From: an uncultured Shewanella sp.
GTDB taxonomy: Bacteria > Pseudomonadota > Gammaproteobacteria > Enterobacterales > Shewanellaceae
Reading direction: 5' to 3'
DNA length: 64,000 bases
Assembly: GCF_947497935.1 (NCBI RefSeq)
Contig: NZ_CANMIO010000014.1
Coordinates: 56,703-120,702, forward strand
Shown: positions 40,984-49,469 of the stretch, one piece after another
Position numbering within the stretch: the first letter of the stretch is position 1
Layout of the letters: every line of letters starts with the position of its first letter
Notes under the pieces: model-generated
The model's database searches: none
What the model was told of the DNA's origin: nothing
What the model saw: the letters and a program-made list of their open reading frames with translations, nothing else
Program-made: the position numbers and the translations under genes

Positions 40984-43900
40984 TTAAGCTTTAGGCTGCT
41001 CAGCTATCCAACTCTGCAAGGCAGTTAATGACGCTTGCCACAACGCCTTTAGAGATTCATGTTCAGTTTCTTGGTACTGGCTTGGGCTTATTGCTGACTT
41101 CTCTAGCAACTTACATTGCTCTGATAGGCTAGCGAGCCCCATATTCGCGCTACTGCCTTTTAGGGCATGCAAAATATGACCAACATCCGCATCGTTTTTG
41201 AGCAAGCCTTCAAAGTGCGTCTCACTGGTTTGTTGATAAATCTTAGCCAACTCGATGACCGTCTCTAAACCCAAATACGTTAAGTCTTGGGTTAGCTGTC
41301 CTTCATCGAGTAATGCGGTTTTATCATCTAGAGCAGCCTGTTTGCTCATGGCTGTTTTCTCGCTCATGGTCGTATTCTGGCTCATGACAGTATTCTGGCT
41401 CATGACAGTATTCTGGCTCAAGGCTGTTTCAGTCTGACTATCGATACCTTGTCGTGGTTCGGCGTTTCCAAGCCAGCTCGATAAAGCCTGCATATCTAAG
41501 GGTTTCATCAAGACTAAGTTGAACCCTTTCTCTTTATAGTTCTCCATATCATCGGCCTGTAACTGCGCGGTAAAGGCCGCTATTTCGACTTGATGTCCAG
41601 CTTGCTTGTTCACCTCTTGTAGCTCAGCGAGTAGCTCTATACCCGAACCATCACCGAGTTGGATATCCAACATGACGGCATCGAACTGCTTAGCAGTTTG
41701 TACCGTATAGGCTTTCCTTGCAGCTTCGCAGCTCTTTGCTAGCACAGAGCTATGACCTAAGTGCGCCAAAAAGCCCTGTGCCACCATGGCGTTAATCTTA
41801 TTGTCTTCAATCACTAACACATTTTTTGATACAACAGTTTGCGCCTGTGTTTGCAATTCAACATCTGGGCTATCACAAATAACGAGTGGCAAACTAAAAC
41901 CAAAACAGCTGCCCTTGCCAACTTCACTATTTACCCAGACGCCTTCATTGCTCAATACTATATCGGAGGCCAATCTTTGATTATTGCAGTAAGCGCTAGT
42001 ATCACTGTTCATTAGCTCAACAAGCTGCTTACTGATGGCTAATCCTAAGCCTGTACCACGGTCTCGGCCTTTACTCGGCTCATTACTGTATGCCTTAAAT
42101 AGCTTTTTCATCGCCTCAGGATCAATTCCTACACCAGTATCCTGAACTTTAAACTGTAGCGAGTCATGTTTAACTTCGACAGTAAGCTCCACCTCACCTT
42201 GAGGAGTAAACTTAATCGCGTTACCCAGCAAATTGAGCAGCACTTGCCTAAGCTTGGGACCATCGATATACACCCACTTAGGTAAGTCGGTATGCTTTGA
42301 GCTCAGGGTTAAACCAGCAAGCCCTGCACCGGCGAGCATAATGGCCACCACTTGTTCCAGCAACTCATTGATATCCACCGCTCGTGGTTCATTGGCCAGT
42401 TTTCGCTGCTCCAAACGTGAAAAGTCTAAGATATCATTCAATACGGTCTGCAATAGCGTGCCACTATATTGTGATAGCGCTAACATCTGCTGTTGCGCTG
42501 CTGGCAGCTTTGAGTGTCCAAGTAAGGTTAAAGTGCCTAAAAGCCCATTGAGAGGCGTGCGGATCTCATGACTCATGGTCGCTAAGAAAAGCGATTTAGC
42601 CTGATTAGCTTGCTCGGCCATATCTCTGGCAAGCACATGGCCTTTAGCCTCTTTATCGAGCTGAATATTGGCTTCTGCTAGCTCCAATGTTCGAGCTTCA
42701 ACCTTTGCTTCAAGAGCCTGTTTATGTTCATACAGCTCTGCTGCAGTTTCTCGCAGTTCGGCCTGCAGCTTTTGGTTATGATCCGTTTTCTGCTTAAAAG
42801 CTTTAATCGCACTGGCCATCGCCGCTAATTCATCATCACCTTGAGTATCGATGGTGACCGCAGTATTACCTAAACTGAGCTGAGCCAATGCCTTAGTCGC
42901 GGCATCGAGCTTAAGGGCAATACCTCTATAGATGACCTTATAGACCACCACAAAAATCACCAGAAACATCAGCAAACCCGTCATCCATAAGCCTAATTTC
43001 GACCAGGTTAACTGCTTGAGATAGTCGCTTCTGGCATTATCAGCCTCCAAACGTTGTAACTGCATGGCATTAGCAACCACTTCATTGAGCACATCCAGTT
43101 TATCTGTGATGGTTTGTAGCTGTAACTCCTGCGCTCGATGATACTTGGTGTACTCTTTCTGCAAGGCGAGGCTACTGGGTAGCGTTTGCAATATCGCAAA
43201 CTGCTTAGCTAAGGTATTGGCTCTATCCGGATCACGAATAATATGAGTCAGACTCGAGAGAGAGCTAAGGTATCGACTCTCTGAGTCCCCTATGCTCCTA
43301 TCTAAATGATTGATTCCCAGAGGATCGGAATGTGTCAGCCCTTTCTTCTCTTGCGGGGTTGCAGCCGCTGTTACCCGACCACCTAGGGTGCCCATTAGCG
43401 GGTAAATACCAGACTCTAACTCGGGAGATTGGAACATCTGTCCCATCAGGGCGATGTTATGCACGATTTTAAGTGCTCGATTAAGCCGCTCTTGAGTATC
43501 TAAGTCTTGCTCTATCAGGGTATCGAGCAACTGCGATGTTTTCTCAGCTCCCACCGCATCAGGGTAAGCCAAACTCAGTTTAGATAAGATCCCCGAATCG
43601 ACGATTGCGAGCTCTGCGAGTAACAGTTCGGTACTTTCATTTGCCGCGTTAACTAGGTCTTTACCCTGCTTCTTCAGGCTATAGGCAACTTGAATACGTT
43701 GGCCAACCAGCTCTCCTAAGTCAGAGGTGTCGACAATAATCTCAGAAGCACTCTGCTCAAGACTCAGGTCGAAATTCACTTCAAGCGCCTTAAGAATTTT
43801 AATCGCACTTAGCATGGTTGCACTTTCAATAGACAGCTTACGCCCTACAAACTGCCGCTGTACCTCATCTTGTGTCTGGCCTAACTGCCCGGCATTCTCA

Positions 43901-44136
43901 GCCAAAGCATTACTCGAAAGAGCCAACTGACTTGCCGCCTCAGAGGCGGGCAATGCTCTGTTGTATAAGTATTTATCCGCCTCTTGAACCCAGCGCAAAC
44001 TCACGCTGCCTAAACTAACCAGCAGTAGCAAGAGTAAAGCGAGTAAGCCAAAAGCCAGCATAAGACGACCAATTAGACTTTTTCTCGATAGAGATAATTT
44101 AGGCAGAGGGGATTTTGGCAAGAACAATACACTCAC
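40984..44136 (-). CDS. torS: TorS, hybrid sensor histidine kinase for TMAO
   Basis: TorS senses TMAO through the periplasmic protein TorT and phosphorylates TorR. The 1050-residue protein has TM1 (about 25-48), a helical periplasmic sensor of about 330 residues, TM2 (LWMTGLLMFLVIFVVVYKVI), HAMP, HisKA (MSHEIRTPLNG), HATPase (NLLGNAIKFTP, GTGLGLAISK), a receiver (VLVIEDNKIN, LDIQLGDGSG) and an Hpt domain (HALKGSSANMG). A linker between receiver and Hpt holds hexapeptide repeats (SQNTVM-like). The gene is divergent from torT with a 63-bp gap. Confidence 0.95.
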   Translation of the reverse strand: MSVLFLPKSPLPKLSLSRKSLIGRLMLAFGLLALLLLLLVSLGSVSLRWVQEADKYLYNRALPASEAASQLALSSNALAENAGQLGQTQDEVQRQFVGRKLSIESATMLSAIKILKALEVNFDLSLEQSASEIIVDTSDLGELVGQRIQVAYSLKKQGKDLVNAANESTELLLAELAIVDSGILSKLSLAYPDAVGAEKTSQLLDTLIEQDLDTQERLNRALKIVHNIALMGQMFQSPELESGIYPLMGTLGGRVTAAATPQEKKGLTHSDPLGINHLDRSIGDSESRYLSSLSSLTHIIRDPDRANTLAKQFAILQTLPSSLALQKEYTKYHRAQELQLQTITDKLDVLNEVVANAMQLQRLEADNARSDYLKQLTWSKLGLWMTGLLMFLVIFVVVYKVIYRGIALKLDAATKALAQLSLGNTAVTIDTQGDDELAAMASAIKAFKQKTDHNQKLQAELRETAAELYEHKQALEAKVEARTLELAEANIQLDKEAKGHVLARDMAEQANQAKSLFLATMSHEIRTPLNGLLGTLTLLGHSKLPAAQQQMLALSQYSGTLLQTVLNDILDFSRLEQRKLANEPRAVDINELLEQVVAIMLAGAGLAGLTLSSKHTDLPKWVYIDGPKLRQVLLNLLGNAIKFTPQGEVELTVEVKHDSLQFKVQDTGVGIDPEAMKKLFKAYSNEPSKGRDRGTGLGLAISKQLVELMNSDTSAYCNNQRLASDIVLSNEGVWVNSEVGKGSCFGFSLPLVICDSPDVELQTQAQTVVSKNVLVIEDNKINAMVAQGFLAHLGHSSVLAKSCEAARKAYTVQTAKQFDAVMLDIQLGDGSGIELLAELQEVNKQAGHQVEIAAFTAQLQADDMENYKEKGFNLVLMKPLDMQALSSWLGNAEPRQGIDSQTETALSQNTVMSQNTVMSQNTTMSEKTAMSKQAALDDKTALLDEGQLTQDLTYLGLETVIELAKIYQQTSETHFEGLLKNDADVGHILHALKGSSANMGLASLSEQCKLLEKSAISPSQYQETEHESLKALWQASLTALQSWIAEQPKA

Positions 44137-44199
44137 TGTTATCTGTTAAGCTGATACAATATTAATCCTTTACTCATTCGATTCATAGAGACGTTATCC

Positions 44200-45264
44200 A
44201 TGGTTAAAGTTTTGCAGCAGCGAATATTACTCGTTTTTGGCTTAAGTTTTTTAAGCCCTATTGTCAGTGCTGCTACAACGCCGTCATCTTGGTCGCTTGA
44301 GCAGAGAATTCCCTACGAAAAAGTCTTGCAACAAACTACGCCCTTACAACTTACACCGCTCACCTCGGCTAAGAAAAGTTGGCGCATTTGCGCCTTAGTA
44401 CCACATTTAAAAGACACCTACTGGACAGGTATTAACTACGGATTAGTACAGCAAGCTAAAGCGTTAAACCTTAAGCTGGAACTGTTCGAAGCAGGTGGTT
44501 ATTACGGCCAAGAAAAGCAACTGACTCAACTCGATAACTGCATGAAGCATAGCTTTGATGCCATTTTACTCGGTGGTGTGCGCCCAGATATTTTAGATTT
44601 TTATCAAGCGCCTATCACTAAACCTGTGATCGCTCTCGTCAATCGACTCAAGCACCCTAAAGTCAATACCCGCGTAGGGGTTAACTGGTACCAGATGGGT
44701 TTTATGGCGGGAGAGTACATCAAGCAGCAAGCCAAAGAGCCTGTTACTCTTGCGCTATTAACGGGTCCTGACAAACTCGGCGGAAGTGACCATGTGGAGC
44801 AAGGGGTGTCGGCGGCACTGAAAGACAGTTTAGTCTTCATCAGCGCCGTGCATCACGCCGATAATAACCGCAACCTTTATCGAGATGAACTAGAAGCCTT
44901 ACTCAGTGAGCAAACGCCCGATTATATTCTCGGTAGTGCCGTTGCCATCGAAGCGGGTGTCAGCATACTGAGGCAATATCAGCTTACCGATAAAGTGAAA
45001 CTCATCAGCAGCTATCTCTCTCCTGCAGTCTTGCGTGGGATCTATCGTGGCAAAGTGGCGTTTAGTAACGACGATCAGGTAGTGCTACAGGGAAAACTGG
45101 CTATCGACATTACGGTGAGGGAGTTAGAGGGGGCTCAAGCATTTGGCGATATAGGCCCAAAAATCAAAACCCTTTATCCTAAACATATCAGTAAAGATGT
45201 ACTAAGAACCAGCTTGCCACCCGCAGATTATTATCCGATTTATCGGGTCAATACTGCATATTAA
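44200..45264 (+). CDS. torT: TorT, periplasmic TMAO-binding protein
   Basis: TorT is a periplasmic binding protein of the sugar-binding type that binds TMAO and complexes with the TorS sensor domain. The 354-residue precursor has a signal peptide (ILLVFGLSFLSPIVSAA), then CALVPHLKDTYWTGINYGL, GGVRPDILDFYQAPITKPVI and LTGPDKLGGSDHVEQGV. Location between torS and torR supports the name. Its stop codon overlaps the end of a torR-like remnant on the other strand. Confidence 0.93.
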   Translation: MVKVLQQRILLVFGLSFLSPIVSAATTPSSWSLEQRIPYEKVLQQTTPLQLTPLTSAKKSWRICALVPHLKDTYWTGINYGLVQQAKALNLKLELFEAGGYYGQEKQLTQLDNCMKHSFDAILLGGVRPDILDFYQAPITKPVIALVNRLKHPKVNTRVGVNWYQMGFMAGEYIKQQAKEPVTLALLTGPDKLGGSDHVEQGVSAALKDSLVFISAVHHADNNRNLYRDELEALLSEQTPDYILGSAVAIEAGVSILRQYQLTDKVKLISSYLSPAVLRGIYRGKVAFSNDDQVVLQGKLAIDITVRELEGAQAFGDIGPKIKTLYPKHISKDVLRTSLPPADYYPIYRVNTAY

Positions 45265-45355
45265 GTAGCCTTCACCATTAACGGTTATAAATAAAGTGCT
45301 GGATAACTTATTGCGCACATCAATGAAGGAAAATGACATCGACAACCTGTTGGCA
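45261..45355 (-). pseudogene. Degenerate torR-like 3' fragment
   Basis: On the minus strand, NKLSSTLFITVNGEGYL followed by a stop matches NKLSADLFVTVHGEGYLFAA of torR, 145 bp away, at 12 of 17 residues. DNA blocks AAGTAGCCTTC and GATAACTTATT are identical in both. Just upstream the homology continues in another frame (VVDVIFLH versus TIDVIIRR), so a frameshift has occurred. No start codon or receiver domain remains. It is the relic of a duplicated OmpR-type regulator end, most likely torR. Confidence 0.7.
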
Positions 45356-45386
45356 AAAATATAAAAACAGCTCTAACGAGTAAGCT

Positions 45387-46097
45387 TTAGTCTTTCACTT
45401 TAGCCGCAAACAAGTAGCCTTCGCCGTGCACGGTGACAAACAAATCAGCAGATAACTTATTACGTAAACGACGGATGATCACGTCGATAGTTCTATCATT
45501 TACGTCCTGATCTCTGTGACTGGTTTGCAGCATTAAACGCTCACGAGATAGTACCTGTTGGGGATGCAAAGAAAATGCAGTCAGCAACTCAAACTCGGCT
45601 TTAGTGAGCTTGATTGACTCGCCATTGTGGCTCAGCTGGCGGCTATTGAGCTCTAATATATAGTCGTTAAAAGCGATGATATTGTCATTCGGGTCGTCTT
45701 GCTCGGCACTATCGGCAACGGCTTTCTTCACTAGCGACATACGCCAGAGTAGGTTCTTAACCCTAACCAATAACTCTCTGAGTTCGAAAGGTTTGGTGAC
45801 GTAATCGTCGGCTCCCATCTCTAGGCCAACAATCTTATCTATGGTTTCATCACGCCCTGTCACTAGAATGATCCCCACATGACTTCTGCTTCGCAGTTCA
45901 CGTGCAAGGCTCAAACCGTCAACGCCGGGTAAGTTAATATCAAGCATGACTAAGTCGATATGTTGGCGATCAAATTCGTGCCACATCTGGTCACCATCTT
46001 GAGCTTCGAGTACTTCATAGCCCTCTTTCTCAAAATACCCTTTTAACCTAGCCCTGATAACTGCTTCATCATCAACAACCAGTACTCGGTAGCCCAT
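45387..46097 (-). CDS. torR: TorR, OmpR-family response regulator
   Basis: TorR activates the tor operon when phosphorylated by TorS. The 236-residue protein has an intact receiver (VLVVDDEAVIRARL, phospho-acceptor in VMLDINLPGVDGL, GADDYVTKPFELREL) and an OmpR winged helix (LTKAEFELLTAFSLHPQQVL, DRTIDVIIRRLRNKL, FVTVHGEGYLFAAK). It is read leftward, next to torT and upstream of torF in reverse order. Tor box-like repeats lie upstream of torE, its known type of target. Confidence 0.95.
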   Translation of the reverse strand: MGYRVLVVDDEAVIRARLKGYFEKEGYEVLEAQDGDQMWHEFDRQHIDLVMLDINLPGVDGLSLARELRSRSHVGIILVTGRDETIDKIVGLEMGADDYVTKPFELRELLVRVKNLLWRMSLVKKAVADSAEQDDPNDNIIAFNDYILELNSRQLSHNGESIKLTKAEFELLTAFSLHPQQVLSRERLMLQTSHRDQDVNDRTIDVIIRRLRNKLSADLFVTVHGEGYLFAAKVKD

Positions 46098-46280
46098 ATA
46101 TCACCTCAACCCTAAACCGCTTTTATCTATAAAAGTGTTTGCCTTTACCAATCGTACTAAAGATGTAATTGGTAATAAACGCGGCACATAATATACACAA
46201 GTTAGCACGTAAAGCGAGCTGTTGCGGACGCAAGTAATAAACCGATTTAAAGTCAAAGAGATAAAAAACAAAACCAGACA

Positions 46281-46311
46281 CAAAAAAGCCAACTTATACT
46301 AAGTTGGCTTT
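46281..46311 (-). terminator. torF terminator
   Basis: Stem AAGCCAACTTA/TAAGTTGGCTT with a short TAC loop; read on the minus strand it ends in TTTTTTG. It lies 37 bp after torF. Confidence 0.88.
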
Positions 46312-46347
46312 AAATGCATATGCTCAGCTTATCAAGCAGGCAAGATA

Positions 46348-47085
46348 TTAAAAGCTTTTGCTCACACCGAACACGACACGGTCATCGAAGATTTCAGTTT
46401 GTGTGCCGTAGACTAAGTGAGTGTCATCGACTGAACTTCCGTGGTAACGCAGATCGAATGTTAGGCCAACATAGTTAGCTTCAACACCTAAGTTCCAGTG
46501 AGTCCAACCCTCTGCGCCTTCACCATCAAGATCTTGATAACCAAATGAACCTGATAGTTTCACACCATTATTGAAATCATAGCTTGGGTGAATGGCGTAG
46601 TTCACGCCTTGCCAACCATCAACACCAAACCAGTCATCTAGTGTTGGGGTGACTTCAAGCTGAACATTGGCTTGGCCAAACTGCTTAGCGACTCGCACCC
46701 AAAGCTCTGTGTAGTTTGAGTAAGAAGCGCCAGGATAAAGATATGAGAACACCATAACATCATAGGTAAAGCCGCTGTCACCAAATGCGCCGGCCTTACC
46801 AATATAAGGTGCGGTGACGATTTCAAGGTTTGGATCGGCAAACTTGATGTTTGAAGCAAATACACCTGTGTACCAGCCATCATCATTGCCCCAGCCTAGC
46901 GTGCCTTGAACCACTGGCACATCGCCATCCATGGTTTCTGACTCACCACGGAAAACATAATCGGTAGCGAACTTAACATTACCGCTAATTTGACCACCGA
47001 GTAACTCGTTGTCATCGGCGGCAACAGCTGAACCCATACTCGCCATTGCTAAACTTCCAAGCATAATCGCATGTGTAAATTTCAT
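46348..47085 (-). CDS. torF: TorF family putative porin
   Basis: The product is an outer-membrane beta-barrel of the TorF/TIGR02001 group. I prefer the ATG at 47085 (MKFTHAIMLGSLAMASMGSA) because a GGGA ribosome site lies 9 nt upstream; two nearer ATGs lie at 47091 and 47094. Cleavage after AVAA is likely. The mature part starts GGQISGNVKFATDYVFRGES, typical of the family, and ends in aromatic VVFGVSKSF, a BamA-recognition-type C-terminal Phe. In Shewanella torF belongs to the TorR regulon. A diffusion role for TMAO or related amines is inferred. Confidence 0.88.
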   Translation of the reverse strand: MKFTHAIMLGSLAMASMGSAVAADDNELLGGQISGNVKFATDYVFRGESETMDGDVPVVQGTLGWGNDDGWYTGVFASNIKFADPNLEIVTAPYIGKAGAFGDSGFTYDVMVFSYLYPGASYSNYTELWVRVAKQFGQANVQLEVTPTLDDWFGVDGWQGVNYAIHPSYDFNNGVKLSGSFGYQDLDGEGAEGWTHWNLGVEANYVGLTFDLRYHGSSVDDTHLVYGTQTEIFDDRVVFGVSKSF

Positions 47086-47104
47086 AATCATCATCCCAAT
47101 ATTT

Positions 47105-47240
47105 TCGATCTAAGTTATCAATCTAAAATCTCAACCTAGGCGGTTAATTGATTAATCTAAGCTTAGCAATATCAGCTAATACTAATCTAGATTTTCGCCT
47201 AAGTTTACAATCTAAGTTTTCATCTAAGCTTGTATCTAAA
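47105..47240 (-). repeat. ATCTAAG-type short repeats upstream of torF
   Basis: At least seven variants of ATCTAAG(C/T)T occur in about 135 bp (near 47108, 47124, 47154, 47185, 47208, 47220 and 47233), several 12-13 bp apart. They lie directly upstream of torF. They could be protein-binding repeats or simple low-complexity drift. 47241-47344 contains nothing else I recognise. Confidence 0.5.
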
Positions 47241-47344
47241 TTTAGGTAAAGCTTACTCTCAAGTTATTAACAACCTTGAGAGTAAATATGAATTAATAAA
47301 CCAACATTATGAACAAATATGAATAGCACACGACAAAGTACGAC

Positions 47345-48169
47345 CTAGCTCGCCTTTCTCAGCAGCAGCGCTTTTAGCTCCTCGATCTGTACTTTCAGCT
47401 CGGCGACATCCGCAGCGCTAGCGGATTTGCCTGTTAGATCATCGGCAGCCTCTTCACCTCTCATGGCGGCAGTTTCTTGGGTCATCACATCTAACACTGC
47501 CCCTACCATCATATTTAAAAACACGAATGCTGTTAAAAAGATAAAGCTTAGATAATAGATCCAGCTTAGAGGGTATACAGCCATGGTCTCGTACATGATC
47601 GATGTCCAAGACTCGAAGGTTGAGATCCTAAACAAGGTCAGCATGGCAACTGAGACATCTCCCCAGAGAAAGTCATTTACATTGGCAAAGAACATACTGC
47701 CTACTGCGCCATAGATATAGAAAATCACAAACATCAGCAAAGCGATATAGCCCATTCGGGGGATAGCCTTTAACAGCGCATTCACCAGCATTCTTAGCTC
47801 AGGGATCATAGACACTAAACGCAGCACTCTGAAGATCCGCAGCAGACGGGCTAATAGAATGGCCGAGCCACCAGCAGGAATGAGGCTACCAATAACAATC
47901 ATGGTGTCGAACACATTCCAGCCGTTGCTGAAAAATCGCTTAGGGCCGTCACTGGCAAGAAAACGGATCACAAGCTCAATGGCGAAAAATACCGTAATAC
48001 CGATATCCAGTACGACTAAGCTCTGCTCCATCCACGCTGGAAGATGATAGGTATGCGCGCCAATGGATAACGCCGACACCACGATGACAAAAATAACAAA
48101 ACCTTGAAAAACCTTACTATTGTCAATCAACTTAAGCTTTGACTGCAGGCCAGAAACGTTCGCAAGCAC
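47345..48169 (-). CDS. Bacterial voltage-gated sodium channel (NaChBac type)
   Basis: The 274-residue protein has six membrane segments. S4 is ILLARLLRIFRVLRLVSMIP with arginines spaced every three residues. The pore loop reads FRISTFESWTSIMYE; the FESWT selectivity filter is the LESWS/T type of BacNav channels. S6 ends FLNMMVGAVLDVMTQET and a C-terminal coiled coil (SAADVAELKVQIEELKALLL) makes the tetramer. The start is GTG with AAAGGAG 6 nt upstream. In marine bacteria such channels are linked to motility, chemotaxis and pH homeostasis. Monocistronic. Confidence 0.92.
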   Translation of the reverse strand: MLANVSGLQSKLKLIDNSKVFQGFVIFVIVVSALSIGAHTYHLPAWMEQSLVVLDIGITVFFAIELVIRFLASDGPKRFFSNGWNVFDTMIVIGSLIPAGGSAILLARLLRIFRVLRLVSMIPELRMLVNALLKAIPRMGYIALLMFVIFYIYGAVGSMFFANVNDFLWGDVSVAMLTLFRISTFESWTSIMYETMAVYPLSWIYYLSFIFLTAFVFLNMMVGAVLDVMTQETAAMRGEEAADDLTGKSASAADVAELKVQIEELKALLLRKAS

Positions 48170-48313
48170 ACCTTGCTCCTTTAGGGTAAAAGAGAATTAA
48201 ATAAGCATGCACTCAATGGTGTGAGTGCATCGGGGCGCGAAGTGTAATGAACAAGGCTTAATTTTGTGTTAAATCAAGCCCGGCAAGTGATGTAAAGCTG
48301 GAGGGAAATATGA

Positions 48314-48610
48314 CTAACTCAAAACAGATTCTATCTGAGCAAGGTGCTGCTCAACCCAATCTCGATTGATTGCCCCCCAATGGTTTATCCGGTAAAAACC
48401 CGCATTATTGCGTTCGCCATCTTGCACAAACTCGCACTCAATCGTTAAGTCACCCAAGACGGCTATCGCATCTTGAAGGGTTCGACGGGGCATTGCAGTC
48501 TGCTTATGCAGTGACAATAAGTTATGTCTTTCACTATCGATTAGGTAAGCAATATAGAGCTTTCGAAAAAAAGCGCTTTGCTGTTTTGAGGCAGTAAGGT
48601 TTAGGCTCAT
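48314..48610 (-). CDS. Small winged-helix DNA-binding protein
   Basis: I prefer the ATG at 48610 (MSLNLTASKQQSAFFRKLYI); an upstream in-frame start adds 19 residues. The 98-residue protein has an HTH-like segment (NLLSLHKQTAMPRRTLQDAI) and a wing (CEFVQDGERNNAGFYRINHW). It is probably a transcription regulator of a family common in Shewanella and Vibrio. Target unknown; neighbours are the sodium channel and the bPH2 pair. Confidence 0.65.
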   Translation of the reverse strand: MSLNLTASKQQSAFFRKLYIAYLIDSERHNLLSLHKQTAMPRRTLQDAIAVLGDLTIECEFVQDGERNNAGFYRINHWGAINRDWVEQHLAQIESVLS

Positions 48611-48818
48611 AACATTCTTATATTTAGAGTGATTCAGACAAACTACTTTATTTACAACAAATAACAAGCAATAACTGTGATTCAGTTAGCTGACTCGCCA
48701 TAGCCAGAAATGTTGCCAAATATGTCTTGCAGTAGCGATACAAGCGTACATGCTGATATAGTCAAATAGAATAAACCGCCTTGAATGAACAGCCTTAAAT
48801 ATAAAGACGAGAGTTGAA

Positions 48819-49469
48819 ATGGATAGCAGCAAAAATATCAGCAACGATGCTGACTCTATTAACGAACAAGCTTGCCATGCTCTAATTGCACCGAGTGAGT
48901 GGCAAGGCTTCGACCTGGTGCCTCTCCAGCCTGTCGATAAACGCCATTACACCCAAGTGCTATGTGAAAGCCTAGTACTTGGCATTATCGCGTTTATTGG
49001 GGTGTCTCTGGCCTTGGTTCTCCCCAGAGAACTTCAACTCCCCCTTTTGCTAGCTATACTGACAGGCCTACTGCTGTTATTAGGAGCCATCAGTTACTTA
49101 AGAGACCGACACGCTAGGTCGTTGGCTTACGCAACATGCGAGCATGAACTTATCATGCAAAAAGGCTTTTGGTGGGTTAAACGTATCTCCCTTCCCTATT
49201 CGCGACTACAACATGTCAGTCTGTCTCATGGTCCGCTTGAACGTCATTTTAATCTATCTACCATTAAGTGCTTCAGTGCTGGTAGCGGCTCGGCTGAAAT
49301 AGAATTACCCGGTATAGAGCAGCACACTGCTGAACACTTGCGTCAGCATCTGCTCGCTCAGGCGGCTAAGACCAATCCGCAAGTGCCGTTAGAGATAACT
49401 TCGCAAGAGAAAGAACGCGATGATGTCACCAAGACCATAACCTCGGAAAAGTCTAACGATGACGCATAA
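48819..49469 (+). CDS. PH domain (bPH2) membrane protein, YdbS type
   Basis: The 216-residue protein has two membrane segments (VLGIIAFIGVSLALVLP and LLLAILTGLLLLLGAISYL) followed by one bPH2 domain (ATCEHELIMQKGFWWVKRIS, then YSRLQHVSLSHGPLERHFN). It overlaps the downstream bPH2 gene by 11 bp, so they are translated together. Paired YdbS/YdbT proteins occur in many bacteria; they are implicated in resistance to antibacterial peptides or bacteriocins in Bacillus. The role here is inferred. Confidence 0.85.
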   Translation: MDSSKNISNDADSINEQACHALIAPSEWQGFDLVPLQPVDKRHYTQVLCESLVLGIIAFIGVSLALVLPRELQLPLLLAILTGLLLLLGAISYLRDRHARSLAYATCEHELIMQKGFWWVKRISLPYSRLQHVSLSHGPLERHFNLSTIKCFSAGSGSAEIELPGIEQHTAEHLRQHLLAQAAKTNPQVPLEITSQEKERDDVTKTITSEKSNDDA

